Below are positions 1 to 7,461 of a DNA stretch of 64,000 nt, piece after piece. A program made the translations under genes and the position numbers. The notes beneath the pieces were generated by a model. That model searched no databases. It was not told the origin of the DNA and saw only the letters and a program-made list of their open reading frames with translations. Within the stretch, counting starts at the first letter, position 1, and every line of letters begins with the position of its first letter. The stretch covers positions 1 through 64,000 of the forward strand of contig JAJCJC010000001.1 in the NCBI GenBank assembly GCA_020555605.1, written 5' to 3'. The stretch is from a bacterium 210917-SL.2.15 (GTDB lineage Bacteria; Bacillota; Clostridia; Oscillospirales; Oscillospiraceae).

Positions 1-19
1 CGGCACACTCCGGCTTGCT

Positions 20-126
20 TGATTATTGTGAAAGTCCTTTGTTTTCGGTCAAAAAAAGAAGGGACTAAGCCAGAATGCCTTGGTTTTCAAGGTCTTTCTG
101 ATTTAGTCCTATTATCGCACAATAAT
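20..126. repeat. About 107-bp segment bounded by 10-bp inverted repeats, with an internal hairpin
   Basis: GATTATTGTG at 20-29 is the exact reverse complement of CACAATAATC at 117-126. Between them lies a long imperfect hairpin (about 62-110: GGACTAA, CAGAA and CCTTG pair with CAAGG, TTCTG and TTAGTCC). On the minus strand the hairpin is followed by a T-rich run, as in a terminator. The recombinase reading frame stops resembling its family exactly at this segment. It could be a small MITE-like insertion or a deletion junction; part of it may lie outside the window. Confidence 0.45.
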
Positions 127-481
127 CCTTTACAATGACACGCTTGATCTTGCCCGCCTTGATGTCGGCAAGCATCCGCTGGAAGCCAGGACGGTTGAAG
201 TTCGTCCCGGAATAACCATCGTCCTCGTCATAGTGGCGAAAAGCGGTAATCCCATGATCCCGGCAGTACCGTTCCAAAATCCTTTTTTGATTGGCGATAC
301 TGTTACTCTCACCGTCTGCCTTGTCCTCCTGCGAAAGCCGTTCGTACAGGGCCGAAATACCCTCATCCTCCGGCTCTTGATCCTGTATGAAAAACAGAAT
401 GTTATCGCGGATCGCACTACGAAGCTCGTCACTCAACGTGCTTTTTGTCTGGACACTCTGAAAGGAAAGGTTGCTTGTCAT
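65..481 (-). pseudogene. Serine recombinase, N-terminal fragment
   Basis: The 138-residue product carries the N-terminal half of a resolvase-type catalytic domain. ALYERLSQED near residue 45 and the N-Q-K-R-I-L-E-R-Y and DDGYSGTNFNRPGF stretches are typical of the large TnpX-like recombinases of Clostridia elements. These proteins normally run to about 500 residues or more and continue after VIVKD with a conserved LSRLGR segment. Here VIVKD is followed by about 19 unrelated residues and a stop. The gene is therefore truncated within the catalytic domain and should be inactive. Its ATG overlaps the TGA of the upstream small ORF (ATGA), suggesting translational coupling. The catalytic serine would lie in the leader region before or around YERLSQED and cannot be placed with confidence. 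Confidence 0.8.
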
Positions 482-603
482 CTGCCATCACCGCCTTTCT
501 CGGCGGCATGGCACAGCCGGTGCATTTGATTGTCAAGGTGCAGGTCTGTTTGTATAGTTGCCGCACAGCTAAAATATGCGGTCATTTTGTCTGGCCGCTT
601 CAT
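478..603 (-). CDS. Small 41-residue protein coupled to the recombinase
   Basis: This short frame starts with ATG at 603 after a strong AGGAGGT ribosome binding site and ends with a TGA that overlaps the recombinase start codon. The product begins MKRPDKMTAYFSCAATIQTD and is mildly basic, without a membrane segment. I do not recognise a family. The strong ribosome binding site and the stop/start overlap argue that it is translated and may couple recombinase translation. It lies downstream of a TACAAT-like -10 element at 646-651, flanked by inverted repeats at 632-639 and 658-665 that could be an operator. Confidence 0.55.
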   Translation of the reverse strand: MKRPDKMTAYFSCAATIQTDLHLDNQMHRLCHAAEKGGDGR

Positions 604-631
604 TGGTACCTCCTGTTCCGGCAGCCGGACA

Positions 632-665
632 AACAGGTTATATGTATTGTAGCATAAAACCTGTT
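632..665 (-). promoter_or_regulatory. Inverted repeat around a -10 element before the recombinase genes
   Basis: AACAGGTT (632-639) and AACCTGTT (658-665) are exact inverted repeats 18 bases apart. They flank a minus-strand TACAAT (646-651) located about 43 bases before the small ORF. This is a plausible repressor site over a promoter, but no good -35 box is visible. Confidence 0.4.
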
Positions 666-701
666 CACCGTCTGCATCTAAAGCGTGAACAATCCCGACT
701 T

Positions 702-872
702 TTATAGCTTTTTCGCCTTCTTGAGATCGTTTTGTATCAATCGCCGTACCTTTGTAGCAGCATCTTCTTTTGCGCCGTCTTTCGTGACGGCCTTAACGAT
801 ATATGTCATGTCCCCGATTTTGTACTCGCGTACAACGGGGGAAGATTCTTTTTTGGTTGTAGTAGTATTCAT
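702..872 (-). CDS. TnpW-like transposon-encoded small protein
   Basis: The 56-residue product starts MNTTTTKKESSPVVREYKIG and continues with a DMTYIVKAVTKDGAKEDAAT segment and a basic C-terminus. This pattern is that of the TnpW family, small proteins encoded beside the recombinase in Tn4451-like elements of Clostridia; their function is not well defined. The start is ATG at 872, preceded by a G/A-rich AAGGGGGATG stretch. It lies in the same direction as the recombinase fragment, about 100 bases upstream of the small coupled ORF, which fits a recombination module. No signal peptide or membrane segment is seen. Confidence 0.7.
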   Translation of the reverse strand: MNTTTTKKESSPVVREYKIGDMTYIVKAVTKDGAKEDAATKVRRLIQNDLKKAKKL

Positions 873-1288
873 CTGAATACATCCCCCTTTCTAAAAAATG
901 CAAAAAAGGTTAATAGAGAAATGGACTTTAATCGGACGGCTGTTAGCGGCAGCCTCACAGGAGTTTCACCTCGGCCCATGCTTGTGGGTGCGCCGCGCAA
1001 TGCTGTGTGGGCGTTCAACGCGGGAGTATCATTATGCCTTTTGCGCTGTCGTCGCCCACAAAGCCGCTACGCTTGTTTTGCGGCGCGGTGTAGATCGCTC
1101 GGCTTCCCTCAAAAGAAAAGCGTCATGGCGCACCCGCCGTCCGGCTCGGCGCAAAAGGAACGTATCCGATTTGCCCTATACTGCGCCGACGGCCTCCCGA
1201 CGGGCTTTCTTTGTCAAAGTGCAAGCAGGCTGTTTGCTGCCGCGTGCGAAACGGAAAAGGGGGTTAAGGCGTCTCGCTGCGGGTATTG
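873..1288. other. 416-bp region without a convincing gene
   Basis: Open frames exist on the plus strand, but they lack a ribosome binding site and recognisable protein features and run against the surrounding genes. The segment is more GC-rich than its neighbours. It should hold the promoter of the TnpW-like gene and the 3' end of the HTH gene transcript. I see no clear terminator. Confidence 0.5.
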
Positions 1289-1543
1289 TTAATCAGCCTT
1301 GAATCTGAGGACTGTCCTCATCAATTTGGCTTGCAGCCGTTCGCGGATGTCCTCGTCCACGCCGTAGTAGGCGTTGCCTCGCTCGTCATAGAGCTTTCGC
1401 ATAGAAAGGCTTGCGATATATCCGCTGAAATGCTGCACCACCGCTTTCATAGCTTCCGGATCACCCTTTGTTGCCGCTACAATGATTGGATAGGGAACAA
1501 GTGCGACTTCCGGGCATTCATGTTTACCATTCGTCCCATTCAT
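1289..1543 (-). CDS. Helix-turn-helix protein of Tn916-type elements
   Basis: The 84-residue product contains VPYPIIVAATKGDPEAMKAV and YIASLSMRKLYDERGNAYYG segments. These are characteristic of the short helix-turn-helix proteins found directly after the element sigma factor in Tn916-like elements of Firmicutes. The final part ERLQAKLMRTVLRF is also typical. The gene overlaps the end of the upstream sigma-factor gene by 20 bases, so the two are probably cotranscribed and translated together. The likely role is regulation of element functions; the exact target is unknown. Confidence 0.75.
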   Translation of the reverse strand: MNGTNGKHECPEVALVPYPIIVAATKGDPEAMKAVVQHFSGYIASLSMRKLYDERGNAYYGVDEDIRERLQAKLMRTVLRFKAD

Positions 1544-1970
1544 CAGCGTGTTCCTCCAAATATTTTTTCAGCAGCTCGAAAGAGCTTGTCCGTCGATACT
1601 GGATCGTGCTGCGCGGTGCGTCAAACAGCTTCCCGATCTCCGTATCATTCATTCCGGCAAAGTAGTACAGAAGTACCGCCTTGCGCTTTTCCTCCGGCAA
1701 TGTGCGGAGGGCTTCGGCTATGAGCTTCGCCGTGATCTTCTTGCCCGCTGCGTAGTAACCCGGCTCTGTGTCCTCATGACCGCCATATAAATAGCTGTCA
1801 TAGGTGCAAAGCTGATCTTGCTCCTGCGGTGTCAAATCGGAAAAGCTCACTTCCTTTGCTCTGCGCCGTTTGATTTCCTTATGAGCGTTGGCGGCTTCGT
1901 TCCGCAAAGCCCGCTTGCAGAAACTTTGAAAGGCACATTGCTTTTGAAACTCCAAGCGATTAGGTTGCAT
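1524..1970 (-). CDS. Sigma-70 family factor of a mobile element (Tn916 Orf7-like)
   Basis: The 148-residue product begins MQPNRLEFQKQCAFQSFCKR and has a region-4-like C-terminal half. LIAEALRTLPEEKRKAVLLY is followed by YFAGMNDTEIGKLFDAPRST, a classic sigma-70 region 4 helix-turn-helix for -35 recognition. Proteins of this size and pattern are the element-encoded sigma-like factors of Tn916-type elements. It lies directly downstream of a leader peptide and terminator-like hairpin (2093-2260), so its expression may be attenuated. Its end overlaps the HTH gene by 20 bases. Confidence 0.8.
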   Translation of the reverse strand: MQPNRLEFQKQCAFQSFCKRALRNEAANAHKEIKRRRAKEVSFSDLTPQEQDQLCTYDSYLYGGHEDTEPGYYAAGKKITAKLIAEALRTLPEEKRKAVLLYYFAGMNDTEIGKLFDAPRSTIQYRRTSSFELLKKYLEEHADEWDEW

Positions 1971-2092
1971 CGTCTCACCTCCTTTCTGGCCGAAAGGCGG
2001 CTCGCTGGTACATCCCCTTTTCGCGTATGACTACAACCGATTTTTTGAAATGCCAAAGAATCGGGGAAACTTTTTGAAAAAATATCGAAAAA

Positions 2093-2129
2093 AGCAAAAA
2101 AGACCCCGACTGCATGAAGCAGCCGAGGC
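2093..2129 (-). terminator. Attenuator-like terminator before the sigma-factor gene
   Basis: On the minus strand GCCTCGGCTGC and GCAGTCGGGGTC form a hairpin with a short TTCAT loop, followed by a T-run. It lies between the 28-residue leader ORF and the sigma-factor gene, so it could act as a conditional terminator. Confidence 0.65.
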
Positions 2130-2173
2130 AAAATAGGAACCTACAACAGCAGGTGGATGATTAACTTGTTCCT

Positions 2174-2260
2174 TTACGCGGACGCAGAGGGGTACGGAAC
2201 TGCGTTTGCTTTTTTTCGCAGATAGAGGTTGTGGAGATCATACAGACATAAAATGAACAC
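2174..2260 (-). CDS. Putative 28-residue leader peptide
   Basis: A GTG at 2260 follows an AAGGAGGTGTC ribosome binding site with good spacing. The frame encodes MFILCLYDLHNLYLRKKANA and eight more residues ending SASA, then TAA. Its position, about 45 bases before an intrinsic terminator and about 200 bases before the sigma gene, is the layout of a translation-sensing attenuator such as those that control Tn916-type resistance genes. What condition it would sense is unknown. It could also be a short non-regulatory ORF. Confidence 0.5.
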   Translation of the reverse strand: MFILCLYDLHNLYLRKKANAVPYPSASA

Positions 2261-2329
2261 GACGACACCTCCTTGCTGCCGCCGTGTTCCGAGAATAGAG
2301 TGACGCTATACAGCCTCCGCATCCCTTTT

Positions 2330-2379
2330 CAAAACAGGAAAACGGCGGTTTGAAATCGTGATTGTTCCAAAACCGCCGT
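2330..2379 (-). terminator. Terminator after the transport cassette
   Basis: ACGGCGGTTT (2342-2351) and AAACCGCCGT (2370-2379) are exact inverted repeats, followed on the minus strand by a T-rich run. It lies about 85 bases after the DtxR-like gene and probably ends that transcript. Confidence 0.7.
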
Positions 2380-2463
2380 CAGATCGTCCATATTAACTTT
2401 TGGGGGCATACCGTAATTCTGACAACGGTTTTAGTATTGCAACAGTGGAAAAAGTTTGCACAT

Positions 2464-2892
2464 TTAATTATCTTCCTTTGTACTGCTCTTACTTTCAGTC
2501 ACAAGCTGACAGGAATCCGCAAACGGGCAGGTATTTTGTTTCTGCTCCTTTAAGAGCTGAAACGATGCATGGCTGACTGAGTGTTCCATCTTGCAGGCTT
2601 CTTCCTTTGCAACTGTGGCATCAACCCCTGCACCGGCAAGATGCTCGGCAAAATACTGATAGCGCTCATAGAGTTTTTCCGCAATATCTCGTCCGTCTTC
2701 CGTCAAGTGTAGATAGTGGTCGTCGTCTACATAGATCACGCCGCATTCTTGAAGTGTTTTAACAGCATGACTGACGCTTGGCTTAGATACACCCATGTAT
2801 GTTGCCACGTCCACAGATCGAACCATGCCTCTCTCTTTATGCAGAATATAAATTGCTTTCAAATAGTTCTCGCCGGAAGAATAGAGCTTCAT
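2464..2892 (-). CDS. DtxR/MntR-family metal-dependent regulator
   Basis: The 142-residue product has the N-terminal winged helix of the iron/manganese repressor family: NYLKAIYILHKERGMVRSVD, then VSKPSVSHAVKTLQECGVIY and a wing with LTEDGRDIAEKLYERYQ. The second half carries the metal-binding and dimerization motif with KEEACKMEHSVSHASFQLL (Cys, Glu and His ligands), followed by a short tail with two extra cysteines. It lacks the SH3-like third domain of longer family members. It is the last gene of the transport cassette, 15 bases after the ECF S gene, which suggests that the cassette responds to a metal, most likely iron or manganese. Confidence 0.85.
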   Translation of the reverse strand: MKLYSSGENYLKAIYILHKERGMVRSVDVATYMGVSKPSVSHAVKTLQECGVIYVDDDHYLHLTEDGRDIAEKLYERYQYFAEHLAGAGVDATVAKEEACKMEHSVSHASFQLLKEQKQNTCPFADSCQLVTESKSSTKEDN

Positions 2893-2907
2893 TTTGCACC
2901 TCCTGTA

Positions 2908-3510
2908 TTACAACAATCCTGCTTTCTCAAAATGCTTTTTCAAAATCCGGGTGGAAATAAACGCACCGAGGAAGCTGGTTACAATCGTTAATGCCACCAT
3001 GCTGAAAAACATAGGCCATGTAAACATTTTTAAGTATAAAGCAAGGGCTTCATCTGTCAGATGAAGGATCTCCTGCCTGTCGATTAGGTATTGAGCGTTA
3101 GATAGATACATAGGCAGCGTATATCCGGCAGAATGAAGCGTGCAGCCGAGAATATAGGTGAAGATTAACGCCTTTTTGCTCCTGTAATGATTGGCACTTG
3201 CAACAATCTCAGCAATGATCCAGCCGACAATAGATGCCACAACACCGATCACATTTGCGGCCATAAGCCCCGGAAGCGCACTAATCGTTCCCATAATCAG
3301 GAATGTACCTTTTTTCCTGACCTTTGAAACGAGCAGCATGTAAGCAATAGAAGTGAAAAAAACAGTTATGGGAATATTTGCGACTGTTCCGACGAGGGTC
3401 ATTCCAGCGGCTCCGCCGATCACAAAGAAAATGACAAGGCTGATGGCGGCAAAGATACCGATGGTAATAAAATCGCGGGCAGCCAGTTTTTCTGTTTTGA
3501 TAGTGTTCAT
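2908..3510 (-). CDS. ECF transporter S component (MptD/Trep_Strep-like)
   Basis: The 200-residue integral membrane protein has about six hydrophobic segments and starts MNTIKTEKLAARDFITIGIF. The AARDFITIGIFAAIS opening and the polytopic pattern are those of the MptD/Trep_Strep group of substrate-binding S components of energy-coupling-factor importers. An earlier start at 3555 is possible, but ATG 3510 follows a good AAGGAGGA site. It lies just after the T component and double ATPase genes, so a whole ECF importer is encoded. The substrate is not shown by the sequence; metal-responsive regulators at both ends of the cassette suggest an iron compound such as haem or a siderophore. Confidence 0.8.
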   Translation of the reverse strand: MNTIKTEKLAARDFITIGIFAAISLVIFFVIGGAAGMTLVGTVANIPITVFFTSIAYMLLVSKVRKKGTFLIMGTISALPGLMAANVIGVVASIVGWIIAEIVASANHYRSKKALIFTYILGCTLHSAGYTLPMYLSNAQYLIDRQEILHLTDEALALYLKMFTWPMFFSMVALTIVTSFLGAFISTRILKKHFEKAGLL

Positions 3511-3523
3511 TTTGAAATCCTCC

Positions 3524-4228
3524 TTATTTGAATTGCAAATAAAATAGTATGGCAACGATCAGAATTGACAGTGTTCCAACGAGATAGTCGAGCGTTTTCA
3601 GCTTCAACGGATAAAGGATCGTCTGTTCGTTCATATGTTCAAATCCCCGCGATAGCGCGGAGGCTGCAAGTTCATCGGATGTGCGGAGGCTTTTCATCAG
3701 GATCGGAACGAACAGGTATTCCACCATCCGCACGGGGTGGATGATAAATTGCAGCGGCGACAGGGATACCTTGCGAATCCGCAGGCTGTCTTTCAGGCTG
3801 TGATAATCCTCCCGTATAGTGGGAAAGAAACGCAGAGCCACCATGATTGGGACGGCGGCAGCGTCCGGTATCTTCATGTGCTGCATGGCGGATAGCACAT
3901 AAGGAATCGCCGTCATGCGGGCAAAGAAACTTCCCATCATCAGCAGGACGACCAGCTTTTGAACGAAATAGCTGAGCGACACGATAAGAAGCATCGCACT
4001 TGTGTTATGGATCTTATCCACGTTTGCCATGAGCAAGGCAACGGCTATGTAAATGGTGAGATACACGGCAAACGGCTTGTATGCCTTTGCGGCAAGCAGA
4101 TAAACCGCGGCTACCGCGCAGATGATATGCGCGGTCATGGCCTTGTTCATAAACATGGCCGTTGTTCCGAGCAGAATTACTGCAAATCCAACGATCCGCG
4201 GGTCTAATGCGGGTTTAGTCTTGTCCAG
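3524..4228 (-). CDS. ECF transporter T component (EcfT/CbiQ-like)
   Basis: This is an integral membrane protein with several hydrophobic segments and the coupling motif ASALSRGFE near its C-terminus, which matches the Ala-Arg-Gly type coupling helix of EcfT proteins. The first ATG (4156) would cut off a hydrophobic segment that is open upstream (DPRIVGFAVILLGTTAMFM). A non-AUG start such as CTG at 4228, after a GGGGGG stretch, gives a 234-residue protein closer to family length. This start is inferred. The gene overlaps the end of the ATPase gene (stop at 4215) and is followed 13 bases later by the S component. Confidence 0.75.
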   Translation of the reverse strand: MDKTKPALDPRIVGFAVILLGTTAMFMNKAMTAHIICAVAAVYLLAAKAYKPFAVYLTIYIAVALLMANVDKIHNTSAMLLIVSLSYFVQKLVVLLMMGSFFARMTAIPYVLSAMQHMKIPDAAAVPIMVALRFFPTIREDYHSLKDSLRIRKVSLSPLQFIIHPVRMVEYLFVPILMKSLRTSDELAASALSRGFEHMNEQTILYPLKLKTLDYLVGTLSILIVAILFYLQFK

Positions 4229-5744
4229 AAGAAGCCCCCCCTTTCCGAAGCAGACGGAGCACCGTGTCTTTGCTGTTTTTTGTCAAAGGGAAATCCTGTT
4301 CTATTTTTCCGTCGTTCAGATAAAGCACGCGATGGCAGGCCGCCAAGATAAACTCGTAGTCATGGGTAATCACGAAAACGACACGGCTTTCTCTCGCAAG
4401 CGATTTGAGTTCCGCGGCGACACGAAGCATATTCCCGCGATCCAAACCGCTGGTCGGCTCATCGAAGAACAGTACACGGCTGTCTGCTTTCAAAGCTCCG
4501 GCTATCGTGAGCCGCTGCTTTTGCCCTCTGGAAAGGGCGGCAGGATGGTTTTCGCGTTTTTCCCAGAGGGAGAGCTTTTTCAAAACCGCCTGATTTTCTG
4601 AGTCATTTGAGCTTTTGTTTCCGGCTCCGATCCGCAACTCGTTTAACACACTATCCCCAAAGAGCTGATAATCGGAATCCTGCATGACAAAGTAAATCTG
4701 GCCGAGGCGTTTTTTCTGCGGAAGCTGCTTTTCGTGGATGGAAATAATCCCTGCACTTTCTTTCAGCAGCCCACAGCACAGTTTTGCAAGAGTCGTTTTG
4801 CCCGCGCCGTTATCTCCGATGATCCCTATGATTTCTCCGCTATACGCTTCAAAAGAAACATCGTGCAAAAGCGCAACCTCGGCCTCTGAACGCCTTTTGC
4901 GTCGCCCATAGGCGAAAGATACATGGGAGAGGGATAGTGTCAGTCTCGATTCCTCCTGTAAAGCTGTCGGGCGTGAGCAGGGCGTGAGTGCGTCAAGGCT
5001 GAAATCCCTCAGTTCGAGTTGCCTCAAATCCCTGTCGCTTAACGAAAGCGTTTCCTGCCTGTTGAAATCGTTTCGTATAACGCCATCCTCCAAAAAGATC
5101 ATACGATCCAACAGATCGGCCAGATAGAAAACCCGGTGTTCCAGCACAATCACGGTTTTCCCTTCGCTTTTCAGTTCCGAAAGGACATCATGCAGCTCCA
5201 TAATTGCCCGAAAATCCAGATTCGCGGAGGGCTCGTCGAACACATAAATATCCGGGGCCATGGCATAGCAGGAGGCGATGGACACCTTTTGCATCTCACC
5301 GCTGGACAACTGAAACAGGCTTTTGTCCGTCAGTTTGGAGATGTTGATCTTTTCAAGACTGCCCTTTGTGCGCTGCCATACTTCTTCCCGCGGCAGCTTC
5401 ATATTGACACAGCCAAAGGCGATCTCGTTTGTCGTATCCGTCATAAAGAATTGACTGCGCGGGTCCTGAAAGACGGAGCCGACGATTGTTCCAAAATCGC
5501 GCAAAGCGTAATCCCCGGTATTCCTGCCGTTCAAATAGACCTCGCCGCTAAAGGTGCCCTCATAGAAGTGCGGAACAAGCCCATTGATGCAGCGGGAAAG
5601 CGTTGTTTTCCCGCTGCCGCTTGCGCCGCTGACAAGCACAAAAGAGCCCTTTTCGATTTTGAGGTCAATTCCATGAACGGCAGGCTGGGAGTGACCCTGA
5701 TATTGATACGATACCTCCCGCAGCTCAACCGCATAATCCTTCAT
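4215..5744 (-). CDS. Double ATP-binding subunit of the ECF importer
   Basis: The 509-residue cytoplasmic protein contains two ABC nucleotide-binding domains. The first has Walker A SGASGSGKTT near residue 40, signature LSSGEMQKVSIA and Walker B VFDEPSANLD. The second has Walker A GDNGAGKTT near residue 315, signature LSRGQKQRLTIA and Walker B FFDEPTSGLD. It thus replaces the two separate ATPases EcfA and EcfA2. The start chosen is ATG 5744 (MKDYAVELREVSYQYQG), with AAGGAGG just upstream; the open frame further upstream has no family features. It overlaps the end of the preceding ABC gene by 20 bases, as expected in a tight operon. Confidence 0.88.
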   Translation of the reverse strand: MKDYAVELREVSYQYQGHSQPAVHGIDLKIEKGSFVLVSGASGSGKTTLSRCINGLVPHFYEGTFSGEVYLNGRNTGDYALRDFGTIVGSVFQDPRSQFFMTDTTNEIAFGCVNMKLPREEVWQRTKGSLEKINISKLTDKSLFQLSSGEMQKVSIASCYAMAPDIYVFDEPSANLDFRAIMELHDVLSELKSEGKTVIVLEHRVFYLADLLDRMIFLEDGVIRNDFNRQETLSLSDRDLRQLELRDFSLDALTPCSRPTALQEESRLTLSLSHVSFAYGRRKRRSEAEVALLHDVSFEAYSGEIIGIIGDNGAGKTTLAKLCCGLLKESAGIISIHEKQLPQKKRLGQIYFVMQDSDYQLFGDSVLNELRIGAGNKSSNDSENQAVLKKLSLWEKRENHPAALSRGQKQRLTIAGALKADSRVLFFDEPTSGLDRGNMLRVAAELKSLARESRVVFVITHDYEFILAACHRVLYLNDGKIEQDFPLTKNSKDTVLRLLRKGGASSGQD

Positions 5745-7461
5745 TTGCGCTGACCTCCTTGCTGCCGCGGGCGTTCCACAGCTTGTGATAGTATCCATCG
5801 GAATCCGACAGCAGGGTTTCATGTTGCCCTGATTGAACGATCCGGCCATCCTGAAATACCAATATCTGATCCGCGCTGCGGATCGTACTCAAATGATGGG
5901 CGATTACCAAAACCGTCCTGTCCTTTGCCAGCTCCGAAATAGCCTCTTGGATCAAAGCCTCATTGACAGGATCGACGTTGCTTGTGATCTCGTCCAAAAG
6001 AAGGATCGGGGCGTCTTTCAAAAAAGCTCGCGCGATAGAAAGGCGCTGCTTCTGCCCGCCGGAAAGCCCCACGCCGTTTTCTCCGATCATGGTCTGATAC
6101 CCGTCAGGAAGCGACATGATAAAGTCGTGGATGCGGGCCTTTTTTGCGGCGGTAATGATTTCTTCCTGTGTGGCCGCGGCCTTTCCAAGCCGTATATTTC
6201 CCTCGATGGTATCTGCAAAAAGCTGGACGTTTTGCATGACGATGCTTACAGAGCCTAAAAGCTCGTCGTAGCTCATATCGCGTACATCCACGCCGCCGAT
6301 GCGGATTGCGCCGCCTGTCACATCCCAAAAGCGCAGCAGGAGATTTGTAATTGTCGTTTTGCCGGAGCCTGAACCGCCGACAAGGGCGGTGAGTGTATGC
6401 GCCGGAGTGCGGAAAGAAATGTTTTTCATGGTGAAACCGCCCTCCTCATAAGAGAAAGACACGTCCTCAAAGGAAATTGCGTATTCCGTGGGGTGGATCG
6501 GCATTTCCGGCTCCGGGACAGTTTCGGCTTCGGTTATCTTTTTGATGCGGCGATAGCTGTCTGTTACCGTCAGATAATTCACCCAATGGCTCTCCAACGC
6601 AAGGAAGGGCTTGAAAAACTCGCGGCTGATGATGGCAAAGAGCAAGAAACCGTAAACGGGGAGCTTCCCCGTCAGCAGCAGGAGCAGTCCGGCGGTGAGC
6701 ATGATCCAAAAGGAGACATCAATGATAAGGCCATAGACGGACAAGACCGCCGCCCGGTTTCTGGATACCGCTTTGCTGCTCTGTCCGAAGTCACGGGCTG
6801 TCTGTTCCACCTTTTTCTCAAAGCGGCGGCTTTCGGAAAAGGCCTTCAGGAGGGGAATCCCTTTTACATATTCCACAAAGACACTCACCATATCGGCAAG
6901 ATCATTTCCGGCTTCTTCCTCCAACCGTTTCGCACGCTTCAATCCCAAAACAAGAAACAGGATTGCGACAGGCAATGCCGAAATCATAAGCAACGCCATT
7001 TTCGGGCTGTAAACGACCAGCGCCGTAAGCAGAATGGCAGACACGATAAAATCGGCAAGCATCCGCGTCCACACATGACCGACGACCATTTCCATTTTGT
7101 CTACGTCTTTATGAATGATAGTGCTGATCTCGCCCAAACGCTCGTTGGTATAAAAACCGAGTGAAAACTCTTTCAAGCGATAGATGATGTTTTTGCGTAC
7201 CTGATAGACAATATCAAACCCCGCGTAGTGTTTTCTTACGTCTGCAAGTATATTGCTGCCGCCTTTTATCAGGAGGCAGGCGACCAATGCGACCCAGTAC
7301 CAAAGCAGATTGCCGCTGCCTGAAATAACGACTTCCAGTGCTTTCAAAACGATATACATCATAGCGATCCCTGAAAGGGCGTACAGGGTAAAGCCCGTGA
7401 CAGAGAGTGATAAAGAGCGTTTTCCGCTGGGGGTAAGGGTATTCCAGATTTCCTTAATCAA
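5725..7461 (-). CDS. ABC half-transporter with exporter fold, subunit B
   Basis: The 578-residue protein has an N-terminal six-helix transmembrane domain and a C-terminal nucleotide-binding domain. The latter carries Walker A GGSGSGKTT near residue 365, signature LSGGQKQRLSIA and Walker B ILLLDEITSNVD. It forms a likely heterodimer with the adjacent half-transporter, whose stop codon overlaps this start by four bases. In Enterobacteria and mycobacteria, similar heterodimers (YbtPQ, IrtAB) import iron-siderophores although they have an exporter fold. The metal-regulated context makes that attractive here, but drug or peptide export cannot be excluded. Confidence 0.85.
   Translation of the reverse strand: MIKEIWNTLTPSGKRSLSLSVTGFTLYALSGIAMMYIVLKALEVVISGSGNLLWYWVALVACLLIKGGSNILADVRKHYAGFDIVYQVRKNIIYRLKEFSLGFYTNERLGEISTIIHKDVDKMEMVVGHVWTRMLADFIVSAILLTALVVYSPKMALLMISALPVAILFLVLGLKRAKRLEEEAGNDLADMVSVFVEYVKGIPLLKAFSESRRFEKKVEQTARDFGQSSKAVSRNRAAVLSVYGLIIDVSFWIMLTAGLLLLLTGKLPVYGFLLFAIISREFFKPFLALESHWVNYLTVTDSYRRIKKITEAETVPEPEMPIHPTEYAISFEDVSFSYEEGGFTMKNISFRTPAHTLTALVGGSGSGKTTITNLLLRFWDVTGGAIRIGGVDVRDMSYDELLGSVSIVMQNVQLFADTIEGNIRLGKAAATQEEIITAAKKARIHDFIMSLPDGYQTMIGENGVGLSGGQKQRLSIARAFLKDAPILLLDEITSNVDPVNEALIQEAISELAKDRTVLVIAHHLSTIRSADQILVFQDGRIVQSGQHETLLSDSDGYYHKLWNARGSKEVSANEGLCG

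Noticed and set aside
732..1302. Plus-strand frames between the TnpW-like and HTH genes
   Set aside because: They have no ribosome binding site, run against neighbouring genes and give proteins with Arg/Cys-rich, random-looking composition.
3524..4156. ATG 4156 as the start of the ECF-T gene
   Set aside because: It would remove a hydrophobic segment that belongs to the family N-terminus; an upstream non-AUG start fits better, though not proved.
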